Below, piece by piece: positions 58,083-64,000 of a stretch of 64,000 nt of DNA. Position 1 is the first letter of the stretch; every line of letters starts with the position of its first letter. Made by a program: the position numbers and the translations under genes. The notes below the pieces were generated by a model that worked only from the letters and a program-made list of their open reading frames with translations, was not told where the DNA came from and did not search any database. The stretch comes from Bordetella petrii (GTDB taxonomy: Bacteria > Pseudomonadota > Gammaproteobacteria > Burkholderiales > Burkholderiaceae_B): assembly GCF_017356245.1 (NCBI RefSeq), contig NZ_JAFMZZ010000001.1, positions 1,116,249 through 1,180,248 on the forward strand, given 5' to 3'.

Positions 58083-59375
58083 ATGACTCCAGTTAAAGAA
58101 CACATGTCCCCGCTCGCGCAGGCACTCGATCTTTCCGAATTGCAGATGCAGCTGCTGCAAGACAAGATCGCGAGCGCGGAAATTCAATATAAGCCAGCCA
58201 CTACCTGGCTGGCGCTGCGCTGGGCGCTTCGTTCGCTCGTGGCCGCAACCAGAAAGCCGGGCCGGCATGCGGGGGCGGCCCACGGCGTGTCGCTGCTTTG
58301 CGTTTCCGAGGCTTCCGCGAAAAACCAGGAATTGCGCGGCAATCTGCAGAGCCTGTTCATCGATGAGCAGCCGCTGCAAATCGAGCCGCTGGATTTCGTC
58401 GCGCCGGGATCTGTACGGGCGGCCTGGAAAGCGATTGCGGGCCTTCTGCGCCTGCGTGCAAGAAGCCTTCTGCTGCCCCGCGCAGAAAGGCAGCTGGTCG
58501 ACAAGGTGTCGCTTCCGTACGTGCAGGCCGTGATTGCGTTCGATCGCCTGGCGGCGCTGCAACCGAAAAAGATCATATGGGTCGGCCATTCTTATGGCCT
58601 GCCCACGTTCTTCTTGAGCGCCTGGTTCAAATCCGCCGCGGATGTTTTTTCCTGCTATTACATCAACCGTGCCTTCGTGTCGCACCAGGACAACCTGGCT
58701 GCAAACGAAGTGATGCTGGGCAATGCATGGGCGTTGTCGGCCTACAGGCAAGCGGGGGCGCGGTTCGATGCCGAAAAAATAACGGGCTTCCACAATATCT
58801 ACTTTCCCGGCATCTCTTCGGCCCGTGAAGAAGGCCGGGCGCTTCGGAAAAACAGGGTTGCCGTTTATTGCTCGGGAGCCTATGCCCGCATGGATCTGGG
58901 CGTGCATACATCCGACTATCTGAAGCGCGAACTGGAAGAAGAAACGCTATTCCTGGATGAGGTCCGATGTATGGCCATTGCCATGCCGGATGTCTCTTTC
59001 ACGTTGTTCTACCATCCGTCGGTCGAAACCCGTGAAACCGCCCGGTCTCACTACCGGGAGCTGCTGGCGTTGGCCAATGTGGCGCTCAACCCGGAGGGAG
59101 TGCGTTCTTCGCAATGCCATCATCTCTATGAGCTCGGCATGTCGCGAGGCTCGAATGTGATTTTCGAGCGCCTGGAAGCCGGCCATAAAGCCCTGTTCGT
59201 GCGCCCGATTCGGCAGATAACAGACTACCGGGCATCGTCGCTGGGGCCGGTCATTTTCGACGGGCAGGCGTTGGATGCCCAAGCCCTAAAAAAATTCCTG
59301 GACATGCCGTTGAAAGAGTTTCACGCGTTGATCGAACTTCAAGAAGAAGACCCGGCAGGCTCTCAGCATGAATAA
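58083..59375 (+). CDS. Protein of unknown function in the O-antigen locus
   Basis: The 430-residue protein has no signal peptide or obvious membrane helix. Segments such as IIWVGHSYGLPTFFLSAWFK, HSYGLPT-like binding turns, YFPGISSAREEGRALRKNRV, PDVSFTLFYHPSVETRETAR and CHHLYELGMSRGSNVIFERL look like the two Rossmann-like halves of a GT-B glycosyltransferase, but no signature is certain. It lies between a flippase and a glycosyltransferase gene that overlaps it by 8 bp, so a role in glycan assembly or modification is likely. A second ATG at 58104 is a possible start. Confidence 0.6.
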   Translation: MTPVKEHMSPLAQALDLSELQMQLLQDKIASAEIQYKPATTWLALRWALRSLVAATRKPGRHAGAAHGVSLLCVSEASAKNQELRGNLQSLFIDEQPLQIEPLDFVAPGSVRAAWKAIAGLLRLRARSLLLPRAERQLVDKVSLPYVQAVIAFDRLAALQPKKIIWVGHSYGLPTFFLSAWFKSAADVFSCYYINRAFVSHQDNLAANEVMLGNAWALSAYRQAGARFDAEKITGFHNIYFPGISSAREEGRALRKNRVAVYCSGAYARMDLGVHTSDYLKRELEEETLFLDEVRCMAIAMPDVSFTLFYHPSVETRETARSHYRELLALANVALNPEGVRSSQCHHLYELGMSRGSNVIFERLEAGHKALFVRPIRQITDYRASSLGPVIFDGQALDAQALKKFLDMPLKEFHALIELQEEDPAGSQHE

Positions 59376-60624
59376 AGTGCTTCTTATTGCCTATAAATTT
59401 CCTCCCTTTGGAGGCGTGGGCGGATTTCGATGGAGCAAGCTGGCAAAGTATCTGGCCCGCCAGGGCAACGTTGTGCATGTCATTGCCTATGATTGGCCGG
59501 CGGGAGCCCCCAATTCCCTGGCTGAAGACGTGCGGCACGACAATATCAAGATCACGCGCATTCCGTCTTTCTATCCGCATCGCTTGAAATCCATGCGCTT
59601 GCCGTGGAAGCCCGTACGGGCGCTGCGGCGGTATGGCTTTCGATTTATCGACAACGTAATTTTCTTTGACGACGAGGCCCAGTACTGGGGAAGGCATTTG
59701 CTGCCCGTGGCCGACGCGCTGATCCAGAAAGAAGGCATCCGGGTGGTAGCCGCAACTGGCCATCCGTTTCAAGCCAATTATTGGGCGTCTGTCGTAAAGG
59801 CCCGCAACCCGGGCTTGCGGCTGGTGCAGGATCTGCGCGATCCCTGGCTGCTGCCCGGGCGCTACGGCGACAATGGCTGGCGCCATGCCGCAATCGAGCG
59901 TCGCATGCGGCAGGCGCTCGGCGCCGCCGACACGGTCGTTACGGTCACCAGCGGGTTGCGGGACGTGTACCAGGGGATCTGCCCGGCGGCTGACGTGAGA
60001 GTCGTCCATAACGGCTTCGATCCGGACATCTTCAAGCTCGACCGGCCCGAACCATCGATTCGCCCCGGCATCGTGCTGAGCCATATCGGCAATATTTCCA
60101 ATAACCGTGACTCGGTGTGCGATCTGCTGTTTTCCGCCGTCCAGAAGCTCAATGACACGCAGCCGCTCAAACTCCGGTTTGCCGGCAGCGTGCCGGCGTC
60201 GATTCATGGAAAATACCGGTCATTATTCGATGCCGGTGTGATCGATTATCTCGGCGTGTTGCCGCAAAACGAGGCCTTGCGCGTCGTGGCGGATTCGGAT
60301 TTTGCCCTTCAGTTCAACGCCGATATGTTTCCGGTGCCCTTGTCGACCAAAATATACGAGTACGCGGCCCTGAAAGTGCCGGTGATTTCGTTGAACTACG
60401 GTGGTGAGATAGATAGCCTGATCAAGCGCCATTCGTTGGGCCACTCTATCAATGTGAAAACAGAAGATGTATTGCGGCGCTTGAGCGGCATTTTGTCGTC
60501 GCCCACGCATTTCTCTTTCGATGTGGAAAATTTTTCTTATGATCTGCTGGCGCGTCAATATGCCAAAATTCTGTGGCCCGAGACGCCAGCCGGCGGGGCT
60601 GGCCATGGAGGCGAGCAACCATGA
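59368..60624 (+). CDS. Glycosyltransferase (GT-B fold, family 4-like)
   Basis: The 418-residue protein starts MNKVLLIAYKFPPFGGVGGF, the donor-domain entry typical of family 4 enzymes with the GGV/GG loop. It has VRVVHNGFDPDIFKLDRPEP in the hinge, GNISNNRDSVCDLLF, and the C-terminal PVPLSTKIYEYAALKVPVIS, the usual sugar-nucleotide binding K-E/E-Y pattern. It would add a sugar to the lipid-linked glycan on the cytoplasmic side. Its start overlaps the preceding gene by 8 bp and its stop overlaps the next gene by 4 bp (ATGA), so translation is coupled. Confidence 0.88.
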   Translation: MNKVLLIAYKFPPFGGVGGFRWSKLAKYLARQGNVVHVIAYDWPAGAPNSLAEDVRHDNIKITRIPSFYPHRLKSMRLPWKPVRALRRYGFRFIDNVIFFDDEAQYWGRHLLPVADALIQKEGIRVVAATGHPFQANYWASVVKARNPGLRLVQDLRDPWLLPGRYGDNGWRHAAIERRMRQALGAADTVVTVTSGLRDVYQGICPAADVRVVHNGFDPDIFKLDRPEPSIRPGIVLSHIGNISNNRDSVCDLLFSAVQKLNDTQPLKLRFAGSVPASIHGKYRSLFDAGVIDYLGVLPQNEALRVVADSDFALQFNADMFPVPLSTKIYEYAALKVPVISLNYGGEIDSLIKRHSLGHSINVKTEDVLRRLSGILSSPTHFSFDVENFSYDLLARQYAKILWPETPAGGAGHGGEQP

Positions 60625-61886
60625 ATAGCCCTTTGCGCATCGGAATGATCCTCGATACCGCCGGGCGCAAGTTCCCGCCGGACATTCGCGTAGAAAAAGA
60701 AGCCAAGGCGCTGGACCAGGCAGGCCATCAGGTTTCGATCCTGACGTCATGTGGCGATGCCGGCGCGCCGGAGCGATCCGTGCTGGAGGGCACGCGCTCG
60801 GTCACGGTGCTTCGGAAGCGCGTAAAGGCAAAGCGCGGGCGCCTGGCGCAGCTTTTCTGTGCGATGGCGATGCGGTTCCCCTGGTGGGATTCCGTGCTGC
60901 GGGATTTCATCCGGTCGGAAAAGCCCCAGGTGCTTCATGTCCATGATTTGTTGATGGTGCCTACTGTCCTGGCGGTTGCGAAGGAATTCGGCCTGCCGGT
61001 CGTCGCGGACCTGCACGAGAACCTTCCGGCGGCCCATCAGGCATACCGTCGGCAGTATTCGACATTGCTGCGCTGGTATCAAAGCCTGAAATGGAACTAC
61101 GCATTAATGAAGTTCCACGAGGCCAGGGCGCTGCGCCAATGCGCCCGGATATTGATCGTCGTTCCGGAAGCGCGTGAACGGCTGGTTCAATACGGAATTG
61201 CGGAAGAGCGCATCGAAGTTGTCTCGAACACCGAAGACAGAACGACTTTTACGTTCGATCCCGCCTCGGCCGACGTTGCCATTACGGATCAGTACCGGGA
61301 TTACTGGGTCGCCAGCTATATCGGCGGCATCGGGCCGCACAGAGGGCTGGACACCGTACTCGATGCGCTGCCTGAAATACTGGGCAAGATCGCCAATTTC
61401 AGGCTGCTGATCGTCGGCGCGTCCGACCGCGTGCGGCAGGCCATTGAAGCGCATGCCAGGCGGCTGCAGGTGTCGGGCGCGGTCGAAATCATCGGCTGGC
61501 AGCCGTTTTCCGTAGTCAATAGTTATGTGATGGCCAGCAATGTCTGCCTGGTTCCCCACCGCAATTTCGAGCACACTCAGACGACAGTGCCTCATAAACT
61601 GTTCCAGTACATGATTTGCGCCAAGCCGGTGCTGGTCAGCAACTGCCGGCCGCTGGCCCGCATTGTTGAAGGCAGCGGAGCCGGGCGTATATTCGAGGCC
61701 GACAACGCCCATAGCCTGGCGCAGGAAATGATCTGGATGCACGAGAACCCGGCGGCTTGCGAATCGATGGGCCGCTCGGGGCAGGAAGCCGCGCTGGGAA
61801 CCTTTTCCTGGCATCACGACGCCCATCGTCTCCGCGCCATGTACGCGTCCTTCGACACTGAAACCCGCCAGTTTTATCCAAATTGA
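60621..61886 (+). CDS. Glycosyltransferase (GT-B fold, family 4-like)
   Basis: The 421-residue enzyme begins RIGMILDTAGRKFPPDIRVE and has LHVHDLLMVPTVLAVAKEFG, VVSNTEDRTTFTFDPASADV, YIGGIGPHRGLDTVLDALPE and VPHKLFQYMICAKPVLVSNC. This is the standard two-Rossmann layout of family 4, with the acceptor half first. It is the next step in the same polysaccharide assembly. It is coupled to the gene before it by ATGA and its stop overlaps the wecB start by one base (TGATG). Confidence 0.88.
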   Translation: MNSPLRIGMILDTAGRKFPPDIRVEKEAKALDQAGHQVSILTSCGDAGAPERSVLEGTRSVTVLRKRVKAKRGRLAQLFCAMAMRFPWWDSVLRDFIRSEKPQVLHVHDLLMVPTVLAVAKEFGLPVVADLHENLPAAHQAYRRQYSTLLRWYQSLKWNYALMKFHEARALRQCARILIVVPEARERLVQYGIAEERIEVVSNTEDRTTFTFDPASADVAITDQYRDYWVASYIGGIGPHRGLDTVLDALPEILGKIANFRLLIVGASDRVRQAIEAHARRLQVSGAVEIIGWQPFSVVNSYVMASNVCLVPHRNFEHTQTTVPHKLFQYMICAKPVLVSNCRPLARIVEGSGAGRIFEADNAHSLAQEMIWMHENPAACESMGRSGQEAALGTFSWHHDAHRLRAMYASFDTETRQFYPN

Positions 61887-62968
61887 TGCTGATCGATATC
61901 ATTGCCGGCGCCCGGCCAAATTTCGTAAAGATTGCTCCCATCATTCACGCCCTGCGCAATGGCCAGAGCAGGCTGCGTTATCGCCTTGTCCATACGGGGC
62001 AGCATTACGATGCCAAGCTGTCTCATGATTTTTTCGTGCAGCTCAACATCCCCGAGCCGGATGTGAACCTTGGGGCGGGCTCTGGCAGCCAGGCGGTGCA
62101 AACGGCCGCCATCATGGTGGGATATGAGAATCTGCTGCGCTCCCAGCCGTCGAGGCTGTGTCTGGTGGTGGGCGATGTGACGTCCACCATGGCATGCGCC
62201 ATCGTCGCGCAAAAAGCCGGAATACCTGTCGGGCATGTCGAGGGCGGGATCCGTTCGCATGACTGGTCGATGCCCGAGGAAATCAACCGGCTCGTGACCG
62301 ACGCCATCACGAACTGGTTCTTCACCACCAGCCGAGTGGCCAATGACAACTTGCTCAAGGCCGGCGTGGGTGAGGAACGCATCGTGTTCGTCGGCAATAC
62401 GATGATCGACACGCTGCTTGCCAATCGCCATCGATTCCAGCCGCCGTCCTTCTGGCAGGCATTGGCCCTGCAGCCCGGCGAATATCTGGTCTTGACGCTG
62501 CATCGGCCGTCGAACGTGGACGAGGTATCCACCTTGTCGGGATTGCTTCACGCCGCGGGGGCAAGCGCGCCGGACAAGACCATAGTATTTCCCGTGCATC
62601 CCCGGACGCGGCAGATTCTGGCGCAGATCTCCGGGCTTCCGGCCAATATTCACACGGTCGATCCACAGCCGTACCTGGAGTTCAATTACCTGGTCGAGCA
62701 CGCCCTGGGAGTTATTACGGATTCCGGCGGCGTGACGGAAGAAACCACGGTGCTCGGAATTCCGTGCATAACTGTTCGCGACACGACGGAGCGCCCGGAA
62801 ACCGTGTCCGAAGGAACCAATGAGCTGGTCGGAAACGATCTGACAAAGCTGAGCGAGGCGATCAACAGCATTGTGCGCGGCGAATGGAAAAAGGGCGGCA
62901 TTCCAGAGCTTTGGGACGGCAAAGCGGCGCAGCGCATCGTATCCGCCCTGCAGACTCTGGTGGTTTGA
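61886..62968 (+). CDS. wecB: UDP-N-acetylglucosamine 2-epimerase (non-hydrolysing)
   Basis: WecB interconverts UDP-GlcNAc and UDP-ManNAc, giving the donor for ManNAc-derived sugars in the glycan. The 360-residue protein has IIAGARPNFVKIAPIIHALR, VVGDVTSTMACAIVAQKAGI, the catalytic-loop region VGHVEGGIRSHDWSMPEEIN, LTLHRPSNVDEVST, VFPVHPRTRQI and GVITDSGGVTEETTVLGIPC. The ATG at 61886 overlaps the previous stop by one base; a TTG three bases earlier is less likely. No wecC dehydrogenase gene is visible before the right edge. Confidence 0.95.
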   Translation: MLIDIIAGARPNFVKIAPIIHALRNGQSRLRYRLVHTGQHYDAKLSHDFFVQLNIPEPDVNLGAGSGSQAVQTAAIMVGYENLLRSQPSRLCLVVGDVTSTMACAIVAQKAGIPVGHVEGGIRSHDWSMPEEINRLVTDAITNWFFTTSRVANDNLLKAGVGEERIVFVGNTMIDTLLANRHRFQPPSFWQALALQPGEYLVLTLHRPSNVDEVSTLSGLLHAAGASAPDKTIVFPVHPRTRQILAQISGLPANIHTVDPQPYLEFNYLVEHALGVITDSGGVTEETTVLGIPCITVRDTTERPETVSEGTNELVGNDLTKLSEAINSIVRGEWKKGGIPELWDGKAAQRIVSALQTLVV

Positions 62969-62999
62969 ACATTTCCGGCAAGATGGCCATTCCAGCGCA

Positions 63000-64000
63000 A
63001 TGAAGATCGCCTATTTAACTTTTGAGTCCCCTGCCGGCAAATCCGGCGTCGGCAAGAAGATTCGAATGCAGGCTGACTATTGGCGGACGGCCGGGAACGA
63101 AGTCCGCCATTTCCTCTTGAGCCGGCCGGCCGGGCGGCCGCAGGCCGAGAATATCGAGTACCTGTTCGCCGACGAGGTGCGCGGCAAGCCTACGCTGGCG
63201 GCATGGCGGTCCAATCGGCAGATCCGGGCGACGCTGAAAAATTGGGCCCCGGATGTGCTGTATATGCGCCAGGTGCTGTGGTGGCCTGGCGCCGTCCGCG
63301 CATGCGATGTCGCACCGTTGGTGGTCGAGTTCAATTCAATTGCCCTGCATGAATATCGTCGGCGATCGATGGTGAAGTATGGGTTGGAGCTGGTTTCCCG
63401 GTCGTTCCTGCCTAGCCGCGCACAGGGCATTGTCTCGGTTACGCCGGAAATCGACCGCAGCGTCAAGGCAAGCAGGCCGTTGCGCATAGTGATCGGCAAT
63501 GGATACGACATCGTAGATACCCTGCCGCGGCGTCCGCCCTGCAATGCCCGGCCGCAGTTGCTGTTTGTCGGGTCTCCGGATCAGGCCTGGCACGGCCTGG
63601 ACAAACTCAGAGAATTGGCAAGCCTTATGCCGGATTGCGACTTCAATATTGTCGTGCCCGGCTTTTCTTCGGAGGGACCCGGGAATTTCATTTGCCACGG
63701 CGCGCTGTATGGCGAAGCGCTGGCCGCTCTGTACCAAAAGACGGATGCGGCTTTTGGCACTCTGGCATTGCATCGGAAAAAGATGCAGGAAGCAACGCCG
63801 CTGAAAACGCGCGAATATCTGGGCCACGGAATCCCGACAATCATCGGCTATGACGACCCCGACCTGGCAGGCGCCGCCTACTGCCTGTGCATCGGAAATT
63901 TCGAAGGCAATGCCCGCCAGTCGACAACGCAAATACGCCGCTTCCTGGACGAGTGGAGAGGCCGGACGATCGATCGTGATGACATTATTCGCCGGCTGGA
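63000..64000 (+). CDS. Glycosyltransferase (partial, runs off the right edge)
   Basis: The frame is open from the ATG at 63000 to the window end (333 codons), so the C terminus is missing. It begins MKIAYLTFESPAGKSGVGKK and has VLYMRQVLWWPGAVRACDVA, PLVVEFNSIALHEYRRRSMV, GIVSVTPEIDRSVKASRPLR and LLFVGSPDQAWHGLDKLREL. The nucleotide-sugar site follows: MQEATPLKTREYLGHGIPTI. This is a GT-B glycosyltransferase of the family 4 type. It starts 31 bp after wecB and continues the polysaccharide operon. Confidence 0.82.
   Translation, partial: MKIAYLTFESPAGKSGVGKKIRMQADYWRTAGNEVRHFLLSRPAGRPQAENIEYLFADEVRGKPTLAAWRSNRQIRATLKNWAPDVLYMRQVLWWPGAVRACDVAPLVVEFNSIALHEYRRRSMVKYGLELVSRSFLPSRAQGIVSVTPEIDRSVKASRPLRIVIGNGYDIVDTLPRRPPCNARPQLLFVGSPDQAWHGLDKLRELASLMPDCDFNIVVPGFSSEGPGNFICHGALYGEALAALYQKTDAAFGTLALHRKKMQEATPLKTREYLGHGIPTIIGYDDPDLAGAAYCLCIGNFEGNARQSTTQIRRFLDEWRGRTIDRDDIIRRL

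Noticed and set aside
1..64000. CRISPR arrays, tRNA or rRNA genes
   Set aside because: No regularly spaced direct repeats and no cloverleaf or rRNA-like stretches were recognised when reading the intergenic regions.

Overview
The window is a GC-rich, gene-dense chromosomal segment from a betaproteobacterium, most likely Burkholderiales/Alcaligenaceae of the Bordetella-Achromobacter type. The grounds are a Bug-family (TctC) solute receptor, the gene order FmdB-DUF502-aspS, a non-discriminating type AspRS, ubiA beside a DUF1090 gene, a DUF4148 secreted protein, many LysR/GntR regulators and TRAP transporters, and the style of the O-antigen locus. I recognise no tRNA, rRNA, CRISPR array, prophage or intact insertion sequence.

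Layout. 1-3150: an aconitase-family gene cut by the left edge, divergent from a Bug receptor and a beta-propeller lactonase, with a strong palindrome between them. 3177-8225 (minus): an acetylpolyamine amidohydrolase/HDAC-like gene, then an apparent operon RidA-ArgE-like deacylase-MHS transporter-PLP dehydratase, with a divergent AraC regulator. 9422-11478: nitroreductase, PaaI thioesterase, panB. 11553-14320 (minus): nadA-nadB with a tandem operator. 14449-19943: two LysR regulators, a secreted propeller protein, an orphan amino-acid-type binding protein, a 2-hydroxyacid dehydrogenase and a DUF2798 protein. 19940-27121 (minus): a seven-gene catabolic operon (GntR, IlvD/Edd dehydratase, LtnD-like and DenD-like dehydrogenases, TRAP DctP-Q-M). 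27242-30411: glcB and divergent glcC with two identical operators. 30434-39454: housekeeping and transport genes (saccharopine-dehydrogenase-like, DUF4148, DUF1090, ubiA, aminotransferase, fRMsr, DapA-like, APC permease, exported methyltransferase). 39718-47839 (plus): GMC oxidoreductase, Na+/H+ antiporter, FmdB, DUF502, aspS, an EEP-family hydrolase and a ClsB-type cardiolipin synthase. 47864-50279 (minus): a polymorphic toxin with a type-50-like C-terminal domain followed by three small, probably immunity, genes. 50509-53467: two exporters and CoxG. 53681-64000: an O-antigen ligase, a sugar-nucleotide epimerase and the beginning of a polysaccharide locus (PglK-like flippase, unknown protein, glycosyltransferases, wecB), visibly less GC-rich than the rest.

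Two non-coding systems stand out. First, a family of about 43-bp imperfect palindromes (core arms GGTGTCAGGC/GCCTGACACC, conserved tail GTACGACTGA) occurs at 11.5, 32.6-32.7, 47.9 and 50.5 kb. It shows compensatory stem changes, is sometimes paired head to head, and in two places supplies the stop codon of the adjacent gene. Second, a 443-bp foldback element at 32346-32788 has nested inverted repeats (30-bp outer, 10-bp middle, 33-bp inner). The only two imperfections in its long stems are G-U pairs if the plus strand is transcribed, which suggests a structured RNA or a MITE-like element. I regard it as the best candidate here for something undescribed.

All functional calls rest on reading the sequence and recalled family knowledge; no database search was run.
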